Of a stretch of DNA of 64,000 nucleotides, positions 7,602 to 16,174 are shown piece by piece. The notes beneath the pieces were generated by a model. The model was not told the origin of the DNA. It saw only the letters and a list, made by a program, of their open reading frames with translations, and searched no databases. Source of the stretch: Clostridia bacterium (lineage in GTDB: Bacteria > Bacillota > Clostridia > Christensenellales > CAG-138); the NCBI GenBank assembly GCA_017388175.1, contig JAFOTD010000008.1:48971-112970 (forward strand), written 5' to 3'. The stretch's first letter is position 1; every line of letters begins with the position of its first letter. Made by a program: the position numbers and the translations under genes.

Positions 7602-8990
7602 TCAATACAGGCATGCGGGATCGCCTTTTGCGATCCTTCTTGCGACAAAGACGCCGCTTGCGGAGGCGTGCGAGAGCGAGTGCGTGACGCCGCTGCCGTC
7701 GCCGATCACGTAAAGCCCGCGGTGCTTCGTTTCGAGGTTTTCGGAAAGCTCCACGTGCATGTTGTAGAACTTGACCTCCACGCCGTATAAAAGCGTATCG
7801 TCGTTCGCGGTGCCGGGCGCGATCGCATCCAGCGCGTAGATCATTTCGATCACGCCGTCTAAGATTCGTTTCGGCATAACGAGCGAAAGATCGCCCGGCG
7901 TGGCGGCAAGCGTCGGAACCGTGAAGCTCTCCGCAATGCGCTTTTCCGTGGAGCGCCGTCCCGCGATGAGATCGCCGAAGCGCTGCAGCATGACCCCGCC
8001 GCCGAGCATGTTAGAAAGCTTTGCGATGTTTTCCGCGTACGCGGTGCTGTCGTTGAACGGCTCGGTGAAGTGCTTACTGACCAGCAGCGCGAAGTTCGTG
8101 TTCGGCGTGTGGCGCGAGGGATCCTCGAAGCTGTGGCCGTTGACCGTGACGATGCCGTTCGTGTTCTCGGTGACGACCGCGCCGTGCGGGTTCATGCAGA
8201 ACGTGCGAACGAGGTCGCCGTATTTTTCCGTGCGGTAGACGATCTTGCTTTCATACAGCTCGTCGGTGAGGTGCGAGAAGATCTCCGCGGGCAGCTCTAC
8301 GCGCACGCCGAGGTCTACACGGTTGCTCTTCGTTGCGATGTCGAGGTCTTTGCAGACGCTTTCCATCCACTTCGATCCGCTTCTGCCCACCGAAATCACG
8401 CACTGATCGCAGGTGTATTCTTCGCCCGCGGCCAGCACCGCAAAGCCGGAATCGCGCTTCTCGACGCGCTCGACCGGCGCGCGGAAGAAGAAATCAACCT
8501 TGTCCTTCAGAAGATCGTAGAGATTCCCGAGCACGACGTAATTTTTGTCCGTGCCGAGATGCCGCACCGACGCTTCGAGCAGGTGCAGCTTATTTTCGAG
8601 GCAGAGCTTTTTGATGTGCGAGTTCGCGGTCGAATAGAGCTTCGTGCCTTCGCCGCCGAACGCCATGTTGATCTCGTCGACGTATTTCATCAGCTCGGTC
8701 GCCTTCGCTTTTCCGATGTATTCATGCAGGTTTCCGCCGAACTCGTTCGTGATGTTATACTTGCCGTCGGAAAACGCGCCGGCGCCGCCGAAGCCGTTCA
8801 TGATCGCGCAGGGCTTGCAGTGCACGCACGCGGTGATCTTTTCCCCGTCGATCGGGCACTTGCGCTTCTCGAGCGAATTTCCCGCCTCGAACACGGCGAT
8901 GCTTAATTCGGGGGCGCTTTTTTGAAGCTCATATGCGGTAAAAATCCCGCCCGGTCCGGCACCGATGATGATGACGTCATAATGTTTCAT
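7602..8990 (-). CDS. FAD-dependent oxidoreductase (COG2509-like)
   Basis: About 462 residues. The N-terminal dinucleotide fold reads DVIIIGAGPGGIFTAYEL, an acidic EAG ends the second strand, and a Cys-rich segment CVHCKPCAIMNGFGGAGAFS follows. The C-terminus closes the FAD site with VIGDGSGVTHSLSHASASG. This matches the uncharacterised FAD-dependent dehydrogenase family often annotated as NAD(P)/FAD oxidoreductase. I use the ATG at 8990, which has AGGAG at the right distance, instead of an upstream start that adds 22 unconserved residues. Substrate unknown. Confidence 0.85.
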   Translation of the reverse strand: MKHYDVIIIGAGPGGIFTAYELQKSAPELSIAVFEAGNSLEKRKCPIDGEKITACVHCKPCAIMNGFGGAGAFSDGKYNITNEFGGNLHEYIGKAKATELMKYVDEINMAFGGEGTKLYSTANSHIKKLCLENKLHLLEASVRHLGTDKNYVVLGNLYDLLKDKVDFFFRAPVERVEKRDSGFAVLAAGEEYTCDQCVISVGRSGSKWMESVCKDLDIATKSNRVDLGVRVELPAEIFSHLTDELYESKIVYRTEKYGDLVRTFCMNPHGAVVTENTNGIVTVNGHSFEDPSRHTPNTNFALLVSKHFTEPFNDSTAYAENIAKLSNMLGGGVMLQRFGDLIAGRRSTEKRIAESFTVPTLAATPGDLSLVMPKRILDGVIEMIYALDAIAPGTANDDTLLYGVEVKFYNMHVELSENLETKHRGLYVIGDGSGVTHSLSHASASGVFVARRIAKGDPACLY

Positions 8991-9068
8991 ATGCCGATCT
9001 CCTTTTCCGACGCATATTTCTAATTTTATCATAACAGAAAAACCGGAAGGAAGCAACAGGAAAGCTCT

Positions 9069-9096
9069 TTGTTTTCCGCTCCGTTTCTGCTATAAT
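9069..9096 (+). promoter_or_regulatory. Promoter of the GNAT gene
   Basis: TTGTTT (9069-9074), 16-nt spacer, TATAAT (9091-9096), about 25 nt before the coding start. Confidence 0.6.
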
Positions 9097-9118
9097 GAAT
9101 CCATAAACAGAACGGAGA

Positions 9119-9577
9119 ATGAACGGAGAGATGGAAATCGAGGTCCTGACCGAAAAGCACGCGGCGGAGATGATCGCGTTTCATAAGCTGTGTTTTCCGG
9201 TCGATTGCTGGAAAGACGAAGACTGGTACGATCTTCTTCATGATCCGCGCGCGGTCTATTATGCGCTGACAGAGGACGGGAAAATCGTCGGCAATGTGTA
9301 CATCTACAACTGGCAGGGGGAGGACGATTACGTCAAGATCATGAACCTCGCCGTGCATCCCGATTACCGCGGGCGGGGCTATGCGCACCGGCTTTTAAAC
9401 CATGTCACGCAGGAGATGTCCGCGCTTGGCATGAAGCGCTTCTGCGCCGAGACCCGCGCGTCCAACAAGGGGATGCAGAAGGTTTTCATGGGTTGCGGCT
9501 ATCGTTTCCGGAAGGAAGAGGACGTCGGCTTTGCGCATCCGAAGGAAAACGGATATAAGTATATTCTGGAGCTTTGA
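9119..9577 (+). CDS. GNAT N-acetyltransferase (RimI-like)
   Basis: 152 residues. Motif A, LAVHPDYRGRGYAHRLLNHV, is a clean acetyl-CoA pyrophosphate-binding loop. Strand and helix order, and the C-terminal MQKVFMGCGYRFRKEE motif, fit single-domain GNAT enzymes of the RimI type. The ATG at 9119 has a closely spaced GGAG; the ATG at 9131 is also possible. It is a single-gene unit with its own promoter, followed by an intergenic repeat element. Confidence 0.8.
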   Translation: MNGEMEIEVLTEKHAAEMIAFHKLCFPVDCWKDEDWYDLLHDPRAVYYALTEDGKIVGNVYIYNWQGEDDYVKIMNLAVHPDYRGRGYAHRLLNHVTQEMSALGMKRFCAETRASNKGMQKVFMGCGYRFRKEEDVGFAHPKENGYKYILEL

Positions 9578-9621
9578 CGAAGAAGATGATCGTACGATGC
9601 TCCTGATGTCGCGCAAGCATA

Positions 9622-9835
9622 GCCTTCCCCTTTGAGGGGAAGGTGGTCCCGAAGGGATCGGATGAGGTGGACACGCAAAAAAGCGTAAGCTTTTGCGGAT
9701 GAATGAAACAGATTTCTTTACACCTCATCCGCCTAACGGCGAACACGCTCCGCTTGCGCTTCGTTTCAGCGGAGCCGTCGCGCGTTTGATCGCGCGTCGC
9801 CATCTCTTCTCCTCAAGGAGAAGGCAAAAAGACAT
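9622..9835. repeat. Intergenic element with inverted terminal hairpins
   Basis: It begins GCCTTCCCCTTTGAGG and ends with the inverted form CTTCTCCTCAAGGAGAAGGC. Each end is itself a hairpin. Inside, GGATGAGGTG (9659-9668) is mirrored by CACCTCATCC (9721-9730). The right half holds a minus-strand copy (9744-9804) of the dispersed unit also found twice near 58 kb. No protein is encoded. Such CTTCCCCT/CACCTCATCC elements resemble miniature non-coding repeats of gut Clostridia. Confidence 0.7.
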
Positions 9836-9902
9836 GATAGGGTAAAGAAACTGCGCCTTAGGGAAAAGAGTAATTTTCAAACGATAGTATCGGGAGGCAC
9901 GT

Positions 9903-11981
9903 ATGGATCCGAAGTATGAACCGCTGTTCACGCCGTGGAAGGTCGGAAACGTCACGATCAAAAACCGCGTCGTGATGCTGCCCATGGAGGGCACGAATAT
10001 GATCCAGTGGGAGGCAAAGACCGGCTACGTTCTGGGCATCGACAGGTTCTATGAGGACCGCCGCAGCGAGAACGTCGGCCTGTTCATTCCGGGACTGATC
10101 CCGCTGATTTCCATCGTCGGTAAAAAATGGGTCTATCGTCATCCCGAGGTATTTGAAAAGGTCCGCCCGATCATCGACGGAATCCACAACAGCGGCGCGA
10201 AGGTCTTTTTCCAGATCAGCGCGGGCAGCGGACGCTCGATGCTGCTGCCGCCGATTTTGAAGCCGTTTATCAAAAAGGGCGTGCTGAAAACGCTCGCCTC
10301 GCCGGTGCTGGCAAGCAAGTGGTGGTGGTCCGCGCCGGATCCGGACGAGCCGAACGTGTGGGATCCTTCGGTGAAGATGGATCATTTTACCGACAAGATG
10401 ATCGAAAAATTCATCTATGCCTTCGGACAGACGGCGAAAAGGTGCAAGGAGATCGGCTGCGACGGCGTGGAGATCCATGCGGTGCACGAAGGGTATCTTC
10501 TGGACCAGTTTTCCATGCCGTACACGAACCACCGGACCGATCGGTACGGCGGCAGCCTCGAAAACCGCCTGCGCTTTGCCTGCGACATCGTCAAAGAGAT
10601 CAAAAAGGTCTGCGGCGCGGACTTTCCCGTGTCGCTCCGCTATTCCGTGCGCTCCATGACGCGCGGGTTCAACGAGGGCGCGGTCCCGGGCGAGGAATTC
10701 ACGGAGGTCGGGCGCACGAAAGAGGAATCCGAAAAAGCGATCAGAATTTTAGAGGACGCGGGCTACGACATGTTCAACTGCGACAACGGCACCTATGACG
10801 CGTGGTTCTGGGCGCATCCGCCGGTGTACGCGCCGCTGAACATGAATCTAAAGGACGTCGAGCATATCAAGAAATTTACCTCGAAGCCGGTCGTATGCGC
10901 TGGACGCATGCAGCCGGACGCGGCGGCGGAGTCGATCGCCGCGGGCAGAATCGACGCAATGGGCGTCGGGCGGCAGCTTCTGTGCGATCCCGAATACGTC
11001 ACGAAGATCAAAGAGGGACGGCTCGACGACGTGCGTCCCTGCATCGCCTGCCACGGCGCGTGCCTGACGTTCTTCGGTCTGAACGGCAAGGGCACCGACA
11101 TCGACCCGATGCACGTCGAAATGGGCCGGTGCGTGCTGAACCCGTGGACGAACAACGAAACGAAATACTCGAAGGCGCCCGCGAAGCATCCGAAGCATAT
11201 TGCGGTGATCGGCGGCGGCATCGGCGGCATGGAGACCGCAATCCAGGCAAGGCTTCGCGGACACACGGTCGATCTCTATGAAAAGACCGACCGGCTCGGC
11301 GGCGTGTTCAACGCCGCAGCGGCAATGTCGTTCAAGGAGAAGGACAAAGAGCTGCTCCATTGGTATCAAAAGCAGCTGAATGCCTGCGGCGCGACGGTGC
11401 ATCTGAACACGGAGATCACGGACGTCGACGCGCTCGACGCGGACGTGATCGTGATCGCGACCGGCGCGCACGCAAGGACGCTCCCAATCCCCGGCGCGGA
11501 ACGGGCGATCACCGCAACGGACTTTCTCGACGGCAAGGCGGAGGTCGGCGATCGCGTCGTCATCATCGGCGGCGGGCTGACCGGCTGCGAGATTGCGTAC
11601 GAGCTTGCGCTGCAGGGAAAGCATCCGTCGGTCGTCGAAATGACGCCGTACCTCGTCGGCGCGCGCGGCATCTGCATGGCAAATTCATCGATGCTCAAAG
11701 AGCTTTTGCGCTTTCACAAGGTCCCGGCGTACCTTTCCGCGACGGTTGAGACGATCACGGATGAGGGCGTCGTATTGAACACGCCGGAGGGCAAAAAGGT
11801 CGTTCCCGCGGATTCGATCATCCTGTCGGTCGGCTATACGCCGGACGCGCGCTTTGCGACGCTGAAGGAACGGAAGGGCGGCAAGCCCGTATACTTCGTC
11901 GGCGACTGCGACAAGGTAGGCAGCTTAAAGACTGTCGTAAAGCAGGCGTATGAGCTTGTGCAGACCATTTCATACCGGTAA
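9903..11981 (+). CDS. Old-yellow-enzyme/2-enoate reductase-type Fe-S flavoprotein
   Basis: 692 residues in the three-part layout of 2,4-dienoyl-CoA reductase and 2-enoate reductase. Residues 1-330 are an FMN-binding TIM barrel with VEIHAVHEGYLLDQF and the NHRTDRYGGSLENR active-site region. Cys380, Cys383, Cys387 and Cys410 (CIACHGAC, then RCVLNP) form a [4Fe-4S] site. The C-terminal half has an FAD fold (VIGGGIGGMETA) and a nested NAD(P)H fold (GGGLTGCEIAYELA). Such enzymes reduce activated C=C bonds of unsaturated acids or their CoA esters. It leads an operon with an alcohol and an aldehyde dehydrogenase. Confidence 0.88.
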   Translation: MDPKYEPLFTPWKVGNVTIKNRVVMLPMEGTNMIQWEAKTGYVLGIDRFYEDRRSENVGLFIPGLIPLISIVGKKWVYRHPEVFEKVRPIIDGIHNSGAKVFFQISAGSGRSMLLPPILKPFIKKGVLKTLASPVLASKWWWSAPDPDEPNVWDPSVKMDHFTDKMIEKFIYAFGQTAKRCKEIGCDGVEIHAVHEGYLLDQFSMPYTNHRTDRYGGSLENRLRFACDIVKEIKKVCGADFPVSLRYSVRSMTRGFNEGAVPGEEFTEVGRTKEESEKAIRILEDAGYDMFNCDNGTYDAWFWAHPPVYAPLNMNLKDVEHIKKFTSKPVVCAGRMQPDAAAESIAAGRIDAMGVGRQLLCDPEYVTKIKEGRLDDVRPCIACHGACLTFFGLNGKGTDIDPMHVEMGRCVLNPWTNNETKYSKAPAKHPKHIAVIGGGIGGMETAIQARLRGHTVDLYEKTDRLGGVFNAAAAMSFKEKDKELLHWYQKQLNACGATVHLNTEITDVDALDADVIVIATGAHARTLPIPGAERAITATDFLDGKAEVGDRVVIIGGGLTGCEIAYELALQGKHPSVVEMTPYLVGARGICMANSSMLKELLRFHKVPAYLSATVETITDEGVVLNTPEGKKVVPADSIILSVGYTPDARFATLKERKGGKPVYFVGDCDKVGSLKTVVKQAYELVQTISYR

Positions 11982-11993
11982 GGAGGAATCATC

Positions 11994-13202
11994 ATGTCGT
12001 TTTATCTGGGAAGAAAAGCGATCCGGAAGGTGCCGGGCGTGGTGATCAAGGCGGCGCCGCTGCCGAATCCGACGCTTTACGAGGGCTTCGGAAAGCGCGC
12101 CGAGGTCGGCGCGATCTGCGAGCAGGCGGGGTTTAAAACCGCGCTGGTCGTGACGGATCAGACGCTGTTCTCGCTCGGCCTGCATGAAAAGATCACCGCG
12201 TCTCTCACGGCGCACGGCGTCGCTTATACGCTGTTTCACGAGATCGACTCGGAACCCACGGTACGCGTCGTGGACGCCGGCCGCAAAGCGGCGGCCGAGG
12301 CGAAAGCGGACTGCGTCGTTGCGCTCGGCGGCGGTTCGGTTCTGGACAGCGGCAAGATCATCGCGGCGGCCGCGAAGCATCCGAACGCGGCAATCACGCA
12401 CTATCTGCACAAGTTCGCGTTTGCGGGAAACGGCACGCTGCCGATGATCAACGTCCCGAGCACGGCGGGCACCGGCGCGGAATGCACCGTCGGCGCGGTC
12501 GTAAAGAACAAGCGCGGCACGAAAAGCTCCACGGTCATCATCGGCATGGAGGTCACGGCGGTCATTTTGGACAGCGAGCTTTTGATCGGCGCGCCGCCTG
12601 CCGTCACGACGTGGTGCGCGATCGACGCGCTCTCCCACGGGCTTGAGGGTCTGCTTGCCGACGTCGATTCCTCGGAGGAGGATATCAAAAAAAGCCGGGA
12701 ATGCGTGCGGCTCGTGATGGAGAACCTGCCGGTTCTTTTGAAAGACCCGAAGAATATCGAGGCACGGCAGGCGACGCTTCTGGCCGCGCACTACGGCGGC
12801 AACGCAATCAACACGCAGCTTGCGGGCTACGTGCACGCCTTTGCGCATTCGATCGGCGCGCTGTATCATATCCCGCACGGCAAGGCGATCGCGTGGTGTC
12901 TCGTCCCGATCGTCGAGGCGCAGGAAAACATCCGGAGCGACGCTTTGAAGGCGCTTGCGGTCTATTGCGGAATCGCGCATGAAGCCGAGGAAGCGGAGGC
13001 CGCCGCCGACCGGATGATCCTTGCGCTGAGACGCCTTTTGGTTCAGTGCGGGCTGGAAAACGGCTGCAAGCTTTTGAAGCCGGAAGATTACGATCGGCTC
13101 GTCGGCATGATCGACGCCGATTCGATCAACTACTCGCCGTCGCGCACGTTCAGCGACAGCGAGATTGTAATGCTCTTAGATCAGATCAGGAGGGGGTATT
13201 GA
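11994..13202 (+). CDS. Iron-containing alcohol dehydrogenase
   Basis: 402 residues of the class III (Fe-ADH) family. The NAD-binding GGGSVLDSGK sits near residues 113-122, PSTAGTGAECT follows, and the metal-ligand segments AIDALSHGLE (about 209-218) and HAFAHSIGALYHIPHGKA (about 280-297) keep the expected Asp and His residues. It interconverts alcohols and aldehydes or ketones in the cytoplasm. It starts 12 bases after the reductase gene with a GGAGG site, and the aldehyde dehydrogenase gene begins 1 base after its stop. Confidence 0.92.
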   Translation: MSFYLGRKAIRKVPGVVIKAAPLPNPTLYEGFGKRAEVGAICEQAGFKTALVVTDQTLFSLGLHEKITASLTAHGVAYTLFHEIDSEPTVRVVDAGRKAAAEAKADCVVALGGGSVLDSGKIIAAAAKHPNAAITHYLHKFAFAGNGTLPMINVPSTAGTGAECTVGAVVKNKRGTKSSTVIIGMEVTAVILDSELLIGAPPAVTTWCAIDALSHGLEGLLADVDSSEEDIKKSRECVRLVMENLPVLLKDPKNIEARQATLLAAHYGGNAINTQLAGYVHAFAHSIGALYHIPHGKAIAWCLVPIVEAQENIRSDALKALAVYCGIAHEAEEAEAAADRMILALRRLLVQCGLENGCKLLKPEDYDRLVGMIDADSINYSPSRTFSDSEIVMLLDQIRRGY

Positions 13203-13203
13203 A

Positions 13204-14622
13204 ATGCCGCATACGCAGCAGACCGTCCACGCGATCGTGGAAAAACAGCGGGCGTTCTTCCGCACCGGCAAAACGCTTGACGTGAACTTTCGCGTCGAAC
13301 AGCTCAAAAAGCTGAAAAAGGCGGTGCTCGATCACAGAGAAACGCTCGAAGCCGCGCTCTTTGAAGACCTCAACAAAAGCCCGATCGAGGCATATCTTTG
13401 CGATCTCGGGCCGGTGATCGTGGAGGTCAACGAAATCTTAAAGGGGATCAGAAGATGGGCGCGTCCCGAGCGGCATTTTTCGGGGCTGATGTGCTTTCCG
13501 AGCACGTCGACCACGGTCTATAAAATGCCGTACGGCGTGTCGCTCGTCATTTCGCCGTTCAACTTCCCGATCCTTTTGACGCTCGGCGTGCTCGCCGCAA
13601 GCATCTCCGGCGGCAACACCGCGGTGCTCAAAACGAGCTCAAAATCCGCGGCAAGCACCGAAGCGCTGAAAAAGCTCGTCGCCGACACGTTCCCGCCTGA
13701 ATACGTGACGGTCGTAGACGGCGGGCACGACGTTGCGGACATGTGCCTTGCGGAACGCTTTGACAAGATCTTTTATACCGGCTCGCCCGCCGTCGCGAAG
13801 CATGTGCTTTCGGAAGCGTCGAAAAACCTCACGTCCGTCGCGCTGGAGCTCGGCGGCGAGACCGGCAACTGGTGCATCGTCCGGAAGGACGCGGATTTAC
13901 GGGACGCGGCGCGCAAGATCGCGTTTTTCAAGCTGTGCAACGCGGGCCAGATCTGCATCAACGTCAACCAGATCGCCGTCGCCGAGGAGGTCGCGGACGA
14001 CTTTCTCAAAGAATTGAAAGCGGAATTCATCCGGCAGATCGGTGAAAAGCCCGAGGAGAATCCCGAATACCCGAAGCTGATCACCGAAAAGGTCTATGAA
14101 AAATGCGAAACCCTGACCGAACAGTATCGCGACCGCGTCGTGTTCGGCGGCACGGGCAGCCGCGAAGCCGTGAAATTCGCGCCGACGGTCATTTATCCGG
14201 TCGGGGCAGATGAAGATATCGTTCTGCACGAGCTGTTCTGCCCGCTGCTGCCCGTCGTGCCGTTCAAAGACAGCGAAATCGAATCGCTTTTAACCGTCAT
14301 CGCCGATCGCGAGCATCCGCTTTCGATGTACGTCTTCACGTCCGATAAAAAATGGGCAAAGCGCGTGATGAGAACGCTCCAGTTCGGCGGCGGCTGCATC
14401 AACGAGGTCTGCATCCACATGATGGTCAAGGGCGTGCCGTTCAACGGCACCGGGCATTCCGGCATGGGCGCGTACCACGGCGAATGGGGCTTTAAAGAAT
14501 TCACGCATCCGCAGACCGTGCTCGTGGGCAAAACGCGTTGGAATCTGCCTTTAAGAGAGCATCCGTATTCCGGCAAAGCGGGCGAACGGAAGCGGAAGCT
14601 TTTAAAATGGTTCGAGCGCTGA
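13204..14622 (+). CDS. Aldehyde dehydrogenase (class 3-like)
   Basis: 472 residues. The oxyanion Asn lies in SPFNFPI near residue 120, the general base Glu in LELGGE near 218, and the catalytic Cys in NAGQICIN near 251. The length and lack of an N-terminal extension resemble class 3 and coniferyl/fatty aldehyde dehydrogenases. It oxidises aldehydes to acids with NAD(P)+, or works in reverse from an activated acid. AGGAGG directly precedes it, and the alcohol dehydrogenase upstream makes a shared aldehyde intermediate likely. Confidence 0.92.
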   Translation: MPHTQQTVHAIVEKQRAFFRTGKTLDVNFRVEQLKKLKKAVLDHRETLEAALFEDLNKSPIEAYLCDLGPVIVEVNEILKGIRRWARPERHFSGLMCFPSTSTTVYKMPYGVSLVISPFNFPILLTLGVLAASISGGNTAVLKTSSKSAASTEALKKLVADTFPPEYVTVVDGGHDVADMCLAERFDKIFYTGSPAVAKHVLSEASKNLTSVALELGGETGNWCIVRKDADLRDAARKIAFFKLCNAGQICINVNQIAVAEEVADDFLKELKAEFIRQIGEKPEENPEYPKLITEKVYEKCETLTEQYRDRVVFGGTGSREAVKFAPTVIYPVGADEDIVLHELFCPLLPVVPFKDSEIESLLTVIADREHPLSMYVFTSDKKWAKRVMRTLQFGGGCINEVCIHMMVKGVPFNGTGHSGMGAYHGEWGFKEFTHPQTVLVGKTRWNLPLREHPYSGKAGERKRKLLKWFER

Positions 14623-14635
14623 CAGGGGGCCGCGT

Positions 14636-15124
14636 ATGAACATACGGTTTGCCGTGGAATCGGACCTTAAAAGGGTCAACGCGCTGAGACGTCAGGTCAA
14701 CGAGCTGCACGTAAAAGGAAAACCCGAAATCTTTAAGCCGGGCTTTCCAAAGGAGCTCGAGGATCACGTCTATACGGTCTTTCGCGATCCGGAACAAAGG
14801 ATTGCCGTAGCCGAACGGGACGGCGCGCTTTGCGGGTTTGCCGTGCTGCATCATATCGTCCGGCCGGAAACGCCGTTTATGAAGGTGCGCGACTGTCTGG
14901 ATATCGACGAATTCTGCGTCGACGCGGCGTTTCGGAGACAGGGCGTCGGAACGGCGCTGATCGCGTTTGTCCGCGCGTACGCAAAGGAACGCGGCTTTTC
15001 GCGCATCGAGCTCAATATGTGGGAATTCAATCGGGACGCGCTCGCGTTTTACGAGGCGGTCGGGTTCAAAACGTACCGGCGCTATCTGGAGCTTCCGGTT
15101 TCGGAAAACGGGGAAGAGCGGTAA
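14636..15124 (+). CDS. GNAT N-acetyltransferase
   Basis: 162 residues with motif A DAAFRRQGVGTALIAFVRAY and a C-terminal NRDALAFYEAVGFKTY typical of GNAT enzymes. It starts 13 bases after the aldehyde dehydrogenase stop behind a weak AGGGGG, so it is probably the last gene of that operon. Whether it acts on the same metabolic route or is an independent passenger cannot be decided. Confidence 0.82.
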   Translation: MNIRFAVESDLKRVNALRRQVNELHVKGKPEIFKPGFPKELEDHVYTVFRDPEQRIAVAERDGALCGFAVLHHIVRPETPFMKVRDCLDIDEFCVDAAFRRQGVGTALIAFVRAYAKERGFSRIELNMWEFNRDALAFYEAVGFKTYRRYLELPVSENGEER

Positions 15125-15587
15125 GACTCCGCCTTCCAGCACCCTTTTTTTACTTCACCGGCGGCTGCTCGCTCCGGGCAGAACCGCCGGTTCGTATTCT
15201 TTTATCATCGGGCGGAAGACGGATCCGGGAACGCAGGACGGGTTCCCCGCGTTCCCGTCCTTTTCCCATAGAGGAGAAAGATCTTTCAGATCGTTTTTTT
15301 CATCCTTCTTCTGTATAGAGAAGACGTTCTCCTCTCTTTTTTATATAGAGAAGATCTTCTCTTCTCTTTTTTTCTTATATAGAGAAGATATTCTATAAAT
15401 AAAAATATTCTCCTCTGTATTTTTCTTGTATAGAGAAGATATTCTCCTCTATATAGATATTCTATATATAGATATTCTTTGGTACATAGGAAGAAACTCC
15501 GTAAAAGGCAAACCGAATTGTGAAAAAAAGTGTGTAATTTTCTGCCCGCGTCCCGTGGTATCATACAGATACACGGAGGACAGAACG
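15125..15587. repeat. AT-rich region with palindromic iteron-like repeats
   Basis: The window's most AT-rich stretch. TATAGAGAAGA is followed by CGTTCT, TCTTCT or TATTCT at 15314, 15344, 15378 and 15429, each near-palindromic (AGAAGATCTTCT is perfect), with an inverted half copy around 15404-15420. The repeats lie upstream of an initiator-like gene. Before them, GGGAACGC/GCGTTCCC (15227-15256) and GGACGGG/CCCGTCC (15236-15260) are mutually exclusive hairpins, then a short hairpin with a T-run (15286-15300). No protein is encoded here. Confidence 0.65.
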
Positions 15588-16148
15588 ATGGCAATTATCC
15601 GAAACAGAAACGGCGGATTTTTCTCCGCAGTCGACTCGCGCGTGATCCGGCAGAGGATGCTCTCCCTGCGCGCGCTGGGGCTTCTCACGATCATGCTCGA
15701 CCGCCCCGAAACATGGCAGTTCCGCCTTTCCGAGCTCACCCGCTCGCTCGGGCTTTCGACCGACGAGGCGGCGGATCTGCTCGCGGAGCTGACGCGGAAA
15801 GGATTTGCGAAGGAACGGCGCGACAAATACGGCGTCTATTATGATATCTATTCGTTTCCCGAGCGTCCGCCCGATTCGCCGCCGCAGGCGGAAACGGCCC
15901 CGGCGATCACGCCGCCGCAGGCGGAAACGGCCCAGGCGATCACGCCGCCGCAGGCGGAAACGGCCCCGGCGATCACGCCGCCGCAGGCGGAAACGGCCCC
16001 GGCGATCACGCCGCCGCGGGCGGAAACGGCCCCGGCGATCACGCCGCCGCAGGTCGGCATGACCGATGAACAGCGCGCCTTCTGGATGGCGTATATTCAA
16101 AAGACTTTCCCGCCGACGAAGAATTACAAGAGCCCTTACCGTGACTGA
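15588..16148 (+). CDS. Winged-helix replication-initiator-like protein with repeat tail
   Basis: 186 residues. The first 95 resemble the winged-helix N-domain of plasmid/phage replication initiators and DnaD-like proteins: a RMLSLRALGLLTIMLDRP helix, FRLSELTRSLGLSTDEAADL as the recognition unit, and a wing KERRDKYGVYYDIY. A tail of about five 11-residue repeats (consensus AETAPAITPPQ) follows, encoded by a 33-bp tandem repeat. The ATG at 15588 follows GGAGG. The AT-rich palindromes upstream and DnaA boxes downstream suggest a replication role, which is inference. Confidence 0.6.
   Translation: MAIIRNRNGGFFSAVDSRVIRQRMLSLRALGLLTIMLDRPETWQFRLSELTRSLGLSTDEAADLLAELTRKGFAKERRDKYGVYYDIYSFPERPPDSPPQAETAPAITPPQAETAQAITPPQAETAPAITPPQAETAPAITPPRAETAPAITPPQVGMTDEQRAFWMAYIQKTFPPTKNYKSPYRD
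15880..16052 (+). repeat. 33-bp tandem repeat inside the initiator-like gene
   Basis: About five in-frame copies of a 33-bp unit starting CCGCCGCAGGCGGAAACGGC. Variation is limited to a few bases (one CAG-coded Gln for Pro, one CGG for CAG), so the array is young and probably variable in copy number. Confidence 0.85.
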
Positions 16149-16174
16149 AGCGGTCTGTTCATAAATTGGTCACA

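Noticed and set aside
15848-16062. Tandem 33-bp repeats considered as a CRISPR array.
   Set aside because: The repeats are contiguous, in frame inside a gene and have no spacers.
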